64,000 nucleotides of DNA from Weizmannia acidilactici (GTDB lineage: Bacteria > Bacillota > Bacilli > Bacillales > Bacillaceae_C), in the NCBI RefSeq assembly GCF_008974225.1, contig NZ_BKZR01000016.1:5272-69271 (forward strand). The letters are read 5' to 3'. The notes under the pieces are model-generated. The model had not been told where the DNA came from. It did no database searches and was given only the letters and a program-made list of their open reading frames with translations. The translations under genes were made by a program, and so were the position numbers. Shown here one piece after another: positions 44,518-52,591 of this stretch; the stretch's first letter is position 1; each line of letters opens with the position of its first letter.

Positions 44518-44612
44518 AAGATGTGTAATTTTTCTCACATCTGTACAACCTAAATTTGATATTCGTTAAAGAATATCAATAGGGTATCCAAATCCTTCCA
44601 AGAGGTGATGGT

Positions 44613-44765
44613 ATGAGCTACAAAGATCAGCTGGACCCGCATTCCGAGTTGTTCCACCATAATTGGACGCGGCGCAAGCATACAAAATCCCAGGTGAACG
44701 GACAAACGGAAGTCACCCAAAACACGATCATCTTGAGGAGCAATGCAAAAGCGCATCGCTGGTGA
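44613..44765 (+). CDS. ypzG: YpzG-family small protein
   Basis: 50 residues, basic and polar: MSYKDQLDPHSELFHHNW ... NGQTEVTQNTIILRSN ... KAHRW. It matches the YpzG family of spore-forming bacilli by sequence and length; function unknown. ATG 44613 with AGAGGTGAT at 4-6 bases. A strong terminator directly follows. Confidence 0.82.
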   Translation: MSYKDQLDPHSELFHHNWTRRKHTKSQVNGQTEVTQNTIILRSNAKAHRW

Positions 44766-44771
44766 GGATAC

Positions 44772-44803
44772 AAAAAAAGCCGGGTGGTTTGCCCGGCTTT
44801 TTT
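44772..44803 (+). terminator. ypzG terminator
   Basis: AAAAAAGCCGGG pairs with CCCGGCTTTTTT around a short loop, 7 bases after the stop. Confidence 0.92.
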
Positions 44804-44841
44804 GTTTGGGACGGAAAAATCCGGTTTTTTAATTTGTCCCC

Positions 44842-44870
44842 TTGTTTTTCTTTGTTTGTCATGATATAGT
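44842..44870 (+). promoter_or_regulatory. Promoter of the candidate small RNA
   Basis: TTGTTT (44842-44847), exactly 17 bases, then extended -10 TGATATAGT (44862-44870). Expected start about 44877. Confidence 0.65.
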
Positions 44871-44876
44871 AGTGAA

Positions 44877-44993
44877 GCGATGAGCTGAAATGCGTAAGCC
44901 GGCAAGGCCCTGTTACAGGGTGCATAATGTGGAGTGCAGTCTTTGCCGCCGCATCGAATGTTTAAAAAAGCGCCCCGGATCGGGCGCTTTTTT
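44877..44993 (+). ncRNA. Candidate structured small RNA, about 117 nt, class unknown
   Basis: Between a good promoter and a strong terminator there is no ORF but a consistent fold: outer stem CGATG (44878) with CATCG (44952), a second stem GGCAAGG (44901) with CTTTGCC (44941), and inside it two hairpins, CCCTG-TTA-CAGGG (44908-44920) and TGCA...TGCA (44921-44938). The terminator stem GCGCCC/GGGCGC (44970-44987) with flanking A and T runs closes the transcript. The next gene is on the other strand, so it is not a riboswitch leader. It matches no RNA family that I recognise. Confidence 0.62.
44964..44993. terminator. Bidirectional terminator of the small RNA and the DsbA-like gene
   Basis: AAAAAGCGCCC and GGGCGCTTTTT flank a 6-base loop. 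It ends 15 bases before the stop of the convergent DsbA-like gene. Confidence 0.9.
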
Positions 44994-45008
44994 GTTCTGC
45001 AATACACG

Positions 45009-45539
45009 TTAAGCCTGCTTTTCAAGAGCCGGCACGTAAGTTTCTTCCCTCCACGCCTGGTAAAGGGACTGAAGAATAATGTCAACGGTACGCACTCCTG
45101 AAATGGCATACTTCCGGTTAATGACAATGACCGGTGCACTGTCGATACCGAGCATGTTTGCTTCCGATTCATCTTGTTTCATGTTCTCCATGTATGCGTC
45201 CGAGTTTAATAACTGTACCATTCCAGCCTGATCGAAGCCGGATTTTTGGAGAACTTCTACCAAAAATCCCCTGTTTGGCGCAGGATGTCCGGCATATACT
45301 TCGAATAAGGCCCTCGCCATTTCAAATTGCTTTCCATTTTCTTGTGCAAAATGCAAAAGCCTGAGGCTGTCCATGATATGCCTGCTTCTCTCTTTTTCCC
45401 CATCCAAGATGGATATGGAACTGCGGATTTCAAACTGTACTTTTTCCTGATGGCCAAATTGTTCCAGTGCCTGTCCCAGCCTTAAGAAAGCAAGATAACA
45501 GTCCCGGGAAGAAAAATCCGACCATAATTCAACTTTCAT
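45009..45539 (-). CDS. DsbA/FrnE-like thioredoxin-fold protein with a single active-site Cys
   Basis: 176 residues. The fold resembles the DsbA/FrnE (2-hydroxychromene carboxylate isomerase) family: beta1-alpha1 region VELWSDFSSRDCYLAFLRLG, helical insertion, the cis-Pro segment GIDSAPVIVINRKY, and the ending SGVRTVDIILQSL. The usual CPxC site reads SRDC, so the first cysteine is lost; thiol-disulfide exchange of the normal type is unlikely. ATG 45539 has GGGAGCAATGGAG upstream. In tandem after a GNAT gene (41 bp). Confidence 0.78.
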   Translation of the reverse strand: MKVELWSDFSSRDCYLAFLRLGQALEQFGHQEKVQFEIRSSISILDGEKERSRHIMDSLRLLHFAQENGKQFEMARALFEVYAGHPAPNRGFLVEVLQKSGFDQAGMVQLLNSDAYMENMKQDESEANMLGIDSAPVIVINRKYAISGVRTVDIILQSLYQAWREETYVPALEKQA

Positions 45540-45579
45540 ATCTCCATTGCTCCCTTTATTGCCTCTTTTATTACCAGAT

Positions 45580-46080
45580 TTATACTTTTTTACCAGCAAT
45601 CAACAAATCATGCATGCGCCCGCCGAGTTCTGCGACTTTCGGGAGACTTCCCCATTCTTCAAAACCAAAATGGGCAAACAGTTTTAAACTGGCTTGGTTT
45701 TCCCTGAAAATAAAGCCGAGCAATGTTTCAACCTGTAACTTGGGGCAGGCATTCACCATTTTTTTCATCAAAAATTTTCCGATTCCTTTTCCCCTATATT
45801 TTTCGGCGATATAAATGCTCACTTCGGCAGTTGACCTATAAGCGGGCCTTCCGTAAAAATCGCTTAAACTGATCCATGCTGCAATTTCGCCGCCCAATTC
45901 CATCACCCAAAGCGGCCGGGCATCCGGGTTATGCTGCTTAAACCACGGCATTCTTTCTTCCACTGTTACCGGAACTGTATCGGCAGTGATAATGCCGTTT
46001 CCGATGTATGCATTATATATGTCTAAAATCGCTGGCAAATCCCGGACATCCGCGTTTCTGACGATGCTGTTATGTATCAT
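45580..46080 (-). CDS. GNAT N-acetyltransferase, phosphinothricin acetyltransferase-like
   Basis: 166 residues. IVRNADVRDLPAILDIYN, TADTVPVTVEER and GRPAYRSTAEVSIYI are typical of the phosphinothricin/methionine-sulfone acetyltransferase group; YIAEKYRGKGIGKFLM is the acetyl-CoA P-loop. It acetylates an amino group of a small compound; the real substrate may be methionine sulfoximine-like. Start at 46080 with GAGAGG upstream. Confidence 0.82.
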   Translation of the reverse strand: MIHNSIVRNADVRDLPAILDIYNAYIGNGIITADTVPVTVEERMPWFKQHNPDARPLWVMELGGEIAAWISLSDFYGRPAYRSTAEVSIYIAEKYRGKGIGKFLMKKMVNACPKLQVETLLGFIFRENQASLKLFAHFGFEEWGSLPKVAELGGRMHDLLIAGKKV

Positions 46081-46211
46081 AGCCCAAAAACCTCTCAACT
46101 GAAATAAAGCACGGCCCCGCCGCAAGCAGGTTGGATCTATGAGGGGCCGGCTATAAACACCATTCTATAATAAATTACCTGAAAAGAACAGAATTAATTT
46201 TCCGTGAAGGC

Positions 46212-46829
46212 TTACCGCTTTACCGTATCCAAGAAATTTTTCAGGATGCTTGCGGTCAACCCCCATATGACATAATCTTTATAATAATAAAAATATTCAT
46301 CCATCTTATGCGTATTCCATTTATACGCTTTTCCGCCCCGGATAAGATGAAATGGAAAATCCTGGTCCGGTTCCACCTTGAATTGGAGACGGTAGCACTC
46401 CGGCTCCGTTTCTGCCAAATACGAAAGCGGTACAGTGAATAATTTTTTCACTTCGTCCGAGTTCGGATGAAATTCCGTATGGGGTAAAAATCCTGCATAC
46501 GGGAAAACGACGCGGTTCCCGTAAGATGAGACGACATAGTCAAGCGGCACCACATCCCGGATCATCGACCCATCAATCCGCAGTTCTTCGGCTGTTTCCC
46601 GGATGGCGGCCGCCTGCGCATCTTTATCAGTCCTTTCAATCCTGCCGCCGGGAAAACAAATTTCCCCCGGTTGTTTTTTTAAATGTTCCGCCCTTACTTC
46701 AAATAAAACATGGAGCCCGTCGCCCATCTTGATAAGCGGCAGCAGTACTGCAAACCGGGATAAACGCTCCATCCCCAATACAGATGGCTGCCGGTTCTTA
46801 AATTTCGCCAAAATCTTTTCTTCATCCAA
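46212..46829 (-). CDS. NUDIX hydrolase, CoA pyrophosphatase type
   Basis: 205 residues. The Nudix box GGRIERTDKDAQAAAIRET-AEEL follows the pattern GX5EX7REUXEEXGU, and LKKQPGEICFPGG is the CoA-specific extension of the NudL/YeaB group. It cleaves CoA or acyl-CoA to 3',5'-ADP and phosphopantetheine. TTG 46829 has AAGGGGGG at 7-8 bases; the longer frame to 46874 has no site. Confidence 0.85.
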   Translation of the reverse strand: MDEEKILAKFKNRQPSVLGMERLSRFAVLLPLIKMGDGLHVLFEVRAEHLKKQPGEICFPGGRIERTDKDAQAAAIRETAEELRIDGSMIRDVVPLDYVVSSYGNRVVFPYAGFLPHTEFHPNSDEVKKLFTVPLSYLAETEPECYRLQFKVEPDQDFPFHLIRGGKAYKWNTHKMDEYFYYYKDYVIWGLTASILKNFLDTVKR

Positions 46830-47066
46830 AGCATTCCCCCCTTTTTGTATCCGTGCCGGCAACATTTCCGGCATGGTAAAGCCGTTTATTTCTTTACTAT
46901 TATATATACCATAGTTTTCAGCATAACGCGGAAAAAATTGCCTCCCTGCATGTATATTAATGCCCCTAAGTTTCCGCTAATCTTTCCGGCTGTGTCGGCT
47001 GAAAAAAGCGAATAACTAAAATAACGTTTTCAACAAAATATTTAGTGAAAAATGCATTTTAAATAG
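46830..47066. other. Intergenic stretch before mntH
   Basis: About 240 bp between two divergent genes; AT-rich toward mntH. Apart from the mntH promoter I see no defined element; a MntR operator is expected but I cannot place it with confidence. Confidence 0.4.
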
Positions 47067-47095
47067 TTTACTTTTTTGTGTTCATTGAATACAAT
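47067..47095 (+). promoter_or_regulatory. mntH promoter
   Basis: TTTACT (47067-47072), 17 bases, TACAAT (47090-47095). Confidence 0.55.
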
Positions 47096-47169
47096 AATAC
47101 CAGATAGAATTTTCCCTATGGAAACTTTTTTGATTCAGGTTTAAAATCCAAGGAGGGGGAAACATTTAT

Positions 47170-48465
47170 ATGAGCGATAAAACAATCAGCAAAAAAATGG
47201 TAAATCATACACCTTCGAATACGTTAAGCGCCCAGGCAGTGCTGAGGGGGGACGTGAAGGGATTAAAAAAAATTCTGCCTTTTTTGGGGCCGGCATTTAT
47301 TGCGGGCGTTGCCTATATTGATCCCGGCAACTTTGCTACAAACATAACGGCGGGGTCAAAATACGGCTATATGCTTCTTTGGGTAATCGTATTTTCGAAT
47401 TTAATGGCCGTTTTGATCCAATCCCTTTCCGCTAAACTCGGCATTGCGACGGGGCAAAATCTGCCGGAAGTTGCCCACGAACGGTTTCCAAAGGCTGCCT
47501 CCATTTTTTTGTGGATACAAAGCGAGATCGTGATTATCGCGACAGATTTGGCAGAATTTATCGGGGCTGCTTTAGGGCTGTATTTAATTTTCGGGATTAC
47601 GATGCTGCCGGCTGCACTGATCACGGCCGCGGGGTCTTTTGCCATCCTTGAGCTGCAGCGCCGCGGTTACCGTTCGTTTGAGGCCGCCATTTCCGCCCTC
47701 GTTATGATTGTCGTGCTTGCTTTTGCCTTTCAGACTTTTTTGGCAAAACCCGATATGAGCGCAGTATTCGGCGGGATGCTCACACCGAAATTCAACGGTA
47801 TCGAAAGCATCTTACTTGCTGCCGGTATTCTTGGTGCAACCGTCATGCCCCACGCCATTTATTTGCACTCTTCATTAACGCAAAGCAGAATTATCGGCAG
47901 AAATGAGCGGGAAAAAAGAGAAATTTTCAAATTTGAATTGATCGATATCGTTATCGCGATGGTCATTGCCGGCGCTATCAACATCAGCATGCTCGTGATC
48001 GCTTCTGCCGTATTTTTCAAAAACGGCATGGTTGTCGAAGACCTCAGCGTGGCATTCCGCCGGTTCCATGAACATCTCGGACCAGCCGCCGCGCTATCTT
48101 TCGGGCTGGGCCTGCTGATAGCAGGGCTTTCGAGTTCATCTGTCGGCACGTTATCCGGGGATGTCGTCATGCAGGGGTTCATCAACAAACGGATCAATCT
48201 TTACCTGCGCCGGGCTATCACGATGGTGCCCCCGCTTTTAATCATTATATCGGGCGTCAACCCGACAAGCGCGCTCGTCATCAGTCAGGTTATCCTTTCG
48301 TTCGGGATTATTTTCGCGCTCATTCCCCTGATTTTGTTCACGAGCAACAAGGAAATCATGGGCGAGCTCGTAAATCATAAAGTAACGAGTGTTGTTGCAT
48401 GGATGGTCGCAGGATTTGTGATCTGCTTAAATATATTTCTTCTGGTCCATTCATTCATTTCATGA
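47170..48465 (+). CDS. mntH: Nramp-type divalent metal:proton symporter
   Basis: 431 residues with about 11 hydrophobic segments. The metal-binding TM1 motif DPGN (YIDPGNFATNI) and TM6 motif MPHAIYLHSS identify an Nramp transporter; MntH imports Mn(II), also Fe(II). ATG with AAGGAGGGGGAAAC. In B. subtilis it is repressed by MntR when manganese is sufficient. Monocistronic. Confidence 0.95.
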   Translation: MSDKTISKKMVNHTPSNTLSAQAVLRGDVKGLKKILPFLGPAFIAGVAYIDPGNFATNITAGSKYGYMLLWVIVFSNLMAVLIQSLSAKLGIATGQNLPEVAHERFPKAASIFLWIQSEIVIIATDLAEFIGAALGLYLIFGITMLPAALITAAGSFAILELQRRGYRSFEAAISALVMIVVLAFAFQTFLAKPDMSAVFGGMLTPKFNGIESILLAAGILGATVMPHAIYLHSSLTQSRIIGRNEREKREIFKFELIDIVIAMVIAGAINISMLVIASAVFFKNGMVVEDLSVAFRRFHEHLGPAAALSFGLGLLIAGLSSSSVGTLSGDVVMQGFINKRINLYLRRAITMVPPLLIIISGVNPTSALVISQVILSFGIIFALIPLILFTSNKEIMGELVNHKVTSVVAWMVAGFVICLNIFLLVHSFIS

Positions 48466-48634
48466 AAGGATATGTTTGTGATTCATGTTGATGATCGCGA
48501 AATCCACTTCTCTCATGAAGCATCCATGCGCCTTCTCGCTCGATACCTCAGCACGGGGAGCTCTACTTGCCCGCTATCCCGCAGGAGTCTCAAAAATTAG
48601 ACATTATCAACAAAAATTGAACAGAGCCAATTGA
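48466..48634. other. Intergenic stretch after mntH
   Basis: About 170 bp. A + frame of ~40 codons (from about 48480, DDREIHFSHEASMRLLARYLS) has no ribosome-binding site. It looks like leftover sequence of a lost or mobile gene; I cannot name it. Confidence 0.35.
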
Positions 48635-48674
48635 AAAAAGCAGCCTCTCTCGGACATTGGAAGGCTGCTTTTAT
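48635..48674. terminator. Terminator between mntH side and the gerP-like gene
   Basis: An 11-bp stem AAAAGCAGCCT / AGGCTGCTTTT around 15 bases. It also serves the - strand gerP-like gene. Confidence 0.85.
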
Positions 48675-48892
48675 TACCTGACCACATATGGCTGATCTGC
48701 CATGCTTATGGTTCCGGTGGTATTCATGCTAAAATAGTTGTTGTTCATCATAAACGCACCATTGCTTCCGCTTCCTGATCCATGCGTAGTCTTTGAAACA
48801 TTCATTGGGGAAATCGCTGCCGCATCTCCAAAAATAACAGTTGCGGTGCCTGCCACATTCCATATTTTCACGTCTCCTAAAAAAGCCGGCAA
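48674..48892 (-). CDS. GerPA/GerPF-family spore germination protein
   Basis: 72 residues. PAFLGDVKIWNVAGTATVIFG, DAAAISPMNVSKTTHGSGS and a terminal ADQPYVV match the short GerPA/GerPF-type coat-associated proteins, needed for nutrient access through the coat. TTG 48892 gives the family start MPAFLG and has AAAGGA 8 bases upstream, better than ATG 48901 which sits on that site. It is a lone gerP paralogue, not the full gerPABCDEF operon. Confidence 0.8.
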   Translation of the reverse strand: MPAFLGDVKIWNVAGTATVIFGDAAAISPMNVSKTTHGSGSGSNGAFMMNNNYFSMNTTGTISMADQPYVVR

Positions 48893-48907
48893 AGTCAACA
48901 TCCTTTT

Positions 48908-49045
48908 CTATTTTTTTGAACTGATATTTTTGTATGCAAAGCGCAGCATTTCTGCCTCCCACGGCTCCATTTCGATCGTCCAAACGGGGATGGTTGGACC
49001 CCGCTGTGATACACCGTCCAATACCGCGTCCATATTTAAGCGCAT
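48908..49045 (-). CDS. Small ORF, probably the 3' part of a frameshifted gene
   Basis: 45 codons, MRLNMDAVLDGVSQRGPTI ... EPWEAEMLRFAYKN, ending two bases before the gerP-like ribosome-binding site. The neighbouring frame upstream reads KPESLRVNVSGG up to a run of eight G (plus-strand C near 49065-49072); a one-base shift there would join the two. No ribosome-binding site of its own. Likely part of the same spore-coat transcript; family not recognised. Confidence 0.4.
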   Translation of the reverse strand: MRLNMDAVLDGVSQRGPTIPVWTIEMEPWEAEMLRFAYKNISSKK

Positions 49046-49148
49046 ATAAACCGGCTTTCCCGGCCCCCCCCGAAACGTTCACCCGTAAACTTTCCGGCTT
49101 GGAAAAAAACGCTCCGTTTCAAAGTGCTTCTATTTTTTCTACGCTGCC

Positions 49149-49241
49149 TTAATAGACATATGCAGACCCGACAATAATCAGCAAAATAAACAGTATAACA
49201 ATTAACGGAAACATATTGTTGTTTCCACCGCCTCCGGACAT
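49149..49241 (-). CDS. YjcZ-family sporulation micropeptide
   Basis: 30 residues: MSGGGGNNNMFPL, then one hydrophobic helix (IVILFILLIIVGSAYVY). This is the pattern of the YjcZ family of small spore-associated proteins. ATG 49241 has GGGGGGTGA 6-7 bases upstream. It sits in the - strand spore-gene group. Confidence 0.78.
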   Translation of the reverse strand: MSGGGGNNNMFPLIVILFILLIIVGSAYVY

Positions 49242-49349
49242 TTTTTCACCCCCCCAATGGTCACTAATATAAAGTATGAGAGGGTGAAAAAATTGCAAAG
49301 GACAAATCCCCCCGGAGCATGCAAAATGAGAGATGAAACTATCAGAATT

Positions 49350-50261
49350 TTACCCTTCAAGATTTTTGACAATATATTCACACAGATCGTGGGTCCTAAG
49401 GGCATCGTCCAACGTGATTTTCGGTTGTGCTTTGCCGGATGCGACATCGATAAAATGGGAAACAATTTGTTCGAATCCCCTTTTGCACAATGTCGGTTCC
49501 CAATCATTTGCGGCAATTTGCGTAATCGTTTTATTTTGTTGGATTGTGAGGCTTGAAACCTGGCGGGCGGTCCGTTTTTCATCCGTACCCATTACTTCAA
49601 GGATTTCTTCCGATGTACCGCTGTCCCGGTTCATGATACCGATTGCGACAACGCCTGAAGGAAAAATTAACTGGACATTTGCATGGTACAGTAAATCGCC
49701 TTCTTTCCTCCCATTTACAACCACTTTTTCATACGGTTCATCTGCCAAATACAACAAAGTATCGATGACGTGGATGAAATCGTCGTATACAAATGTACGG
49801 ACATTTTCCGGATGCTTGAACCGGTTTTTTTGCATCAAAATCAGATTTGGTTTTTTAAGTTCCCGGCATCTTTGATAGACGGGGGAAAAGCGCCGGTTAA
49901 AGCCTGTGAAAAGATGCATATTTTTCTCTTTTGCCAAATCCGCCAATGCTTTTGTCTGTCCATAATGATAAGTCACCGGCTTGTCCACATAAACATGGAT
50001 GCCGTTTGATAAAAGTTTTTGGACAATTTCGTAGTGGGATTCTGTTGCAGTATGTACAAAAGCCGCCTGAATGCCGCTCTCCATTAACGCTTCCAGGCTT
50101 GGATACAGATGTTCAAACCGGTAATGGTCTTTGACATACCGCAAACTTTCCTGATTTCTCGTAAAAAAATGGAATTCCGCTTCTTTCGTATGGGCATAAA
50201 CAGGTAAGTAAGCCTTCTTTGCAATATCCCCGATACCAATAACGCCGATTTTCATAGACAT
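49350..50261 (-). CDS. Gfo/Idh/MocA-family oxidoreductase
   Basis: 303 residues. Rossmann motif IGVIGIGDIAKKAY (residues 4-17), FVHTATESHYEIV and the EKP-like VDKPVTYHYGQ (lysine of the family's catalytic EKP is kept as DKP). Members oxidise or reduce sugars, inositols or related compounds with NAD(P); substrate unknown. ATG 50261 with AAGGAAGGCGG. Monocistronic. Confidence 0.85.
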   Translation of the reverse strand: MSMKIGVIGIGDIAKKAYLPVYAHTKEAEFHFFTRNQESLRYVKDHYRFEHLYPSLEALMESGIQAAFVHTATESHYEIVQKLLSNGIHVYVDKPVTYHYGQTKALADLAKEKNMHLFTGFNRRFSPVYQRCRELKKPNLILMQKNRFKHPENVRTFVYDDFIHVIDTLLYLADEPYEKVVVNGRKEGDLLYHANVQLIFPSGVVAIGIMNRDSGTSEEILEVMGTDEKRTARQVSSLTIQQNKTITQIAANDWEPTLCKRGFEQIVSHFIDVASGKAQPKITLDDALRTHDLCEYIVKNLEG

Positions 50262-50388
50262 AACCGCCTTCCTTTTTTCAACCGGCTCTGCTGCAGAAAA
50301 CCCGTGTATTGTCCGCAATAGAGCTTTTCAACCAAATTATACGCGATTTACGCTAAAGTTGCCCACATTATATCCATTACGAAATCTA

Positions 50389-50417
50389 TTGATTTTGGAA
50401 TGCAATTCTTGTATAAT
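50389..50417 (+). promoter_or_regulatory. pbuG promoter
   Basis: TTGATT (50389-50394), 17 bases, perfect TATAAT (50412-50417). Confidence 0.75.
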
Positions 50418-50440
50418 AGTAACCATTCGTTTTTATACCG

Positions 50441-50517
50441 TGTACCTTGTATAAGTTTAGAAATATGGCCTAAACGTCTCTACCAAGCTGCCGTAAAAAG
50501 CTTGACTACAATGGTAA
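50441..50517 (+). promoter_or_regulatory. Purine (guanine-type) riboswitch aptamer
   Basis: P1 forms between TACCTTGTA (50443) and TACAATGGTA (about 50507-50516). P2 is GTTTAG / CTAAAC around the AATATGG loop; J2/3 has the conserved GTCTCTACC; P3 is CAAGC / GCTTG; then J3/1 ACTAC. The C of GACTAC is the base that pairs with the ligand, so guanine/hypoxanthine is expected, not adenine. Confidence 0.92.
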
Positions 50518-50558
50518 ACCTAAGACATTCCGTCATGCTTGCCATTCATACATACACC

Positions 50559-50623
50559 CGGGCATTTCCGCAGTGTTTGGAGGGACTTTTTGCCTTTTTC
50601 ACTTGCGGATTGCCCGATTTTTT
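50559..50623 (+). terminator. Riboswitch-controlled terminator
   Basis: CGGGCA...TCCGCA...GTG pairs with CAC...TGCGGA...TGCCCG, followed by ATTTTTT. It lies between aptamer and pbuG and is the expected OFF structure when guanine is bound. Confidence 0.82.
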
Positions 50624-50719
50624 GATATTGGGGAAAAGAAAAGGGAAAACTGGACAAAGACCAAAGAAAAACACGGGCGGATTCATCCTATGATTTTTCA
50701 ACTGGAATAGTGAGGGAAA

Positions 50720-52018
50720 ATGATGCAGAGATTTTTTCAATTTCATTCGCGCGGCACTTCTTACAGCCAGGAAACCATTGCCGGGGTCACCACTTTTTTG
50801 TCGATGGCGTATATTTTGATCGTCAACCCGCTGGTGTTAAGCCAGTCGGGGATGGATAAAGGCGCCGTTTTTACCGCGACGGCGTTGGCGTCAATCATCG
50901 GGACGCTTTTGATTGGCCTGCTCGCCAATTTCCCGATCGGGATTGCGCCGAGCATGGGACTGAACGCCTTTTTCACCTTTTCCGTCTGCCTCGGCATGCA
51001 TATTCCATGGCCTGTTGCATTGGCGGGGGTTTTTGTTTCCGGCGTATTATTCGTGATCTTGAGCCTGTTAAAAATACGCGAAAAAATCATTAATATGATA
51101 CCGGAAGATTTAAAGCACGCAATTGTAGCCGGAATCGGTTTTTTTGTTGCTTTTATCGGCTTAAAAAATACCGGCATAATCATTTCCAACCCGGATACGT
51201 TTGTTGCGCTCGGAAATATTACTTCTCCAAAAGTATTGCTTGCGGTATTCAGTTTTATCGTGATGATGCTTTTGCTTGTACGCGGCGTCCAGGCCGGGAT
51301 TTTCTTCGGCATCGTCATCGCGACCATCATCGGCATGATTTTCGGACTTGTGCCGGTGCCGCATGCCATTGTCGGATCCATTCCAAGCCTCGGCCCGACT
51401 TTCGGGAAAGTGTTCTTCCATTTGGATGACTTGTGGAACCCGGATATGCTTGCCGTTATTTTTACATTTTTATTTGTTGCTTTCTTTGATACAGCCGGTA
51501 CATTGATTGCTGTCGCCGGACAGGCAGGGCTCATGAAAAATAATGAAATCCCGAATGCAGGCCGTGCCCTTTTGGCTGATTCGCTAGCCGGCGTGATCGG
51601 CAGCATCCTCGGGACGTCCACCCCGGCAACAATGGTGGAATCGAGCTCCGGCATTGCAGCAGGCGGCCGGACAGGATTTACTTCAATCATTATCGCTGCC
51701 GGATTTACAGTTGCCCTGTTCTTTTCTCCACTGTTATCGGTGATTTCGACGGAAGTCACTTCCCCTGCGCTCATAATTGTCGGGGCGATGATGGCGATGC
51801 AGGTGAGATCGATCAACTGGAGCCGGCTTGAAATTGCGATCCCGTCTTTTGTGATTATCATGATGATGCCGCTCACCTACAGCGTCGCAACCGGGATCGC
51901 CCTCGGGTTTATTTTATATCCCATTGCCATGCTCGTGTGCGGGAAAGCAAAACAGATCCACCCGCTCATGTATGTATTATTTGTTGCCTTTATCGCTTAC
52001 TTTATTTATCTGGCTTAA
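50720..52018 (+). CDS. pbuG: Guanine/hypoxanthine permease (NCS2, AzgA type)
   Basis: 432 residues with about 12 membrane segments. ETIAGVTTFLSMAYILIVNP, GIAPSMGLNAFF, FLFVAFFDTAGTLIAVAG and TPATMVESSSGIAAGGRTG are the AzgA/PbuG signatures. The riboswitch in front agrees with hypoxanthine/guanine uptake. GTGAGGG site. With ade at 32.8 kb it links purine salvage. Confidence 0.93.
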   Translation: MMQRFFQFHSRGTSYSQETIAGVTTFLSMAYILIVNPLVLSQSGMDKGAVFTATALASIIGTLLIGLLANFPIGIAPSMGLNAFFTFSVCLGMHIPWPVALAGVFVSGVLFVILSLLKIREKIINMIPEDLKHAIVAGIGFFVAFIGLKNTGIIISNPDTFVALGNITSPKVLLAVFSFIVMMLLLVRGVQAGIFFGIVIATIIGMIFGLVPVPHAIVGSIPSLGPTFGKVFFHLDDLWNPDMLAVIFTFLFVAFFDTAGTLIAVAGQAGLMKNNEIPNAGRALLADSLAGVIGSILGTSTPATMVESSSGIAAGGRTGFTSIIIAAGFTVALFFSPLLSVISTEVTSPALIIVGAMMAMQVRSINWSRLEIAIPSFVIIMMMPLTYSVATGIALGFILYPIAMLVCGKAKQIHPLMYVLFVAFIAYFIYLA

Positions 52019-52020
52019 GG

Positions 52021-52062
52021 AAACCCCCAACTGCCTATTTTGAAGGCGGATGGGGGTTTTTT
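52021..52062. terminator. Bidirectional terminator of pbuG and the NUDIX gene
   Basis: AAACCCCCA / TGGGGGTTT with an inner TGCC/GGCG pairing; T and A runs on each side. It overlaps the last codons of the convergent NUDIX gene. Confidence 0.85.
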
Positions 52063-52508
52063 GCCTGCTTATATTCTTCGATCATCCGCCGGTGGCTGCC
52101 GACAAGTTTTGCAGGCAATTGGTCTAAAGGGAAAAATCCGATATCCATGCCTTCCTTCAAGTTCACGCTTGGCTCGCCGCTGTATGATCGGGAAATAAAT
52201 GCCGCAGTAACCGAAAAAAACTGGTCGCCATTTTTAAGCCGCACAAAATAATTTTTTCCAGAATATAAATTGAAAAGGGTTAAATCGTTTAATCGGAGCC
52301 CGGTTTCTTCATACACTTCCCTTAATGCGGTTTCCTCCGCCGACTCACCCAGCTCCATCAACCCGCCAGGAAGGCCCCAGACGCCGCGCGGTTCAACCCT
52401 TTGCTGCAGTAAAATTTCTTCCCGGCCGTTGAAAATGAGCACGACGCTGCCCGGCAAAATAAGTGGGCGGCTGCCGGCCAATTTCCGGATTTCTTCTATG
52501 TACCCCAT
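52035..52508 (-). CDS. NUDIX hydrolase
   Basis: 157 residues. Nudix box GGLMELGESAEETALREVYEETGL is complete (catalytic glutamates at REVYEE). An aromatic-rich loop follows. The substrate is probably a nucleotide or nucleotide-sugar diphosphate but cannot be read from sequence. ATG with GGTGATC upstream. Confidence 0.85.
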   Translation of the reverse strand: MGYIEEIRKLAGSRPLILPGSVVLIFNGREEILLQQRVEPRGVWGLPGGLMELGESAEETALREVYEETGLRLNDLTLFNLYSGKNYFVRLKNGDQFFSVTAAFISRSYSGEPSVNLKEGMDIGFFPLDQLPAKLVGSHRRMIEEYKQAKNPHPPSK

Positions 52509-52591
52509 TTGATCACCTTCAATTCATATTGTCCTGCTGTTAGCTTACCAAAAATTCGGGCGGATTCAAGAAAAAATCAGCGGCAAAGCCT

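Larger units (their letters stand above)
43998..44612. other. 615-bp intergenic stretch with cre, TA repeat and Ter-like sites
   Basis: Besides the cre site and the two Ter-like sites listed separately, it contains a run of TA dinucleotides (about 44382-44396) and TATATATTATGT at 44208-44219, which resembles the middle of dif but lacks the XerC arm. No ORF with a ribosome-binding site. Confidence 0.55.

Noticed and set aside
50761..51876. 371-codon - ORF across pbuG
   Set aside because: Low-complexity antisense shadow of a membrane-protein gene.
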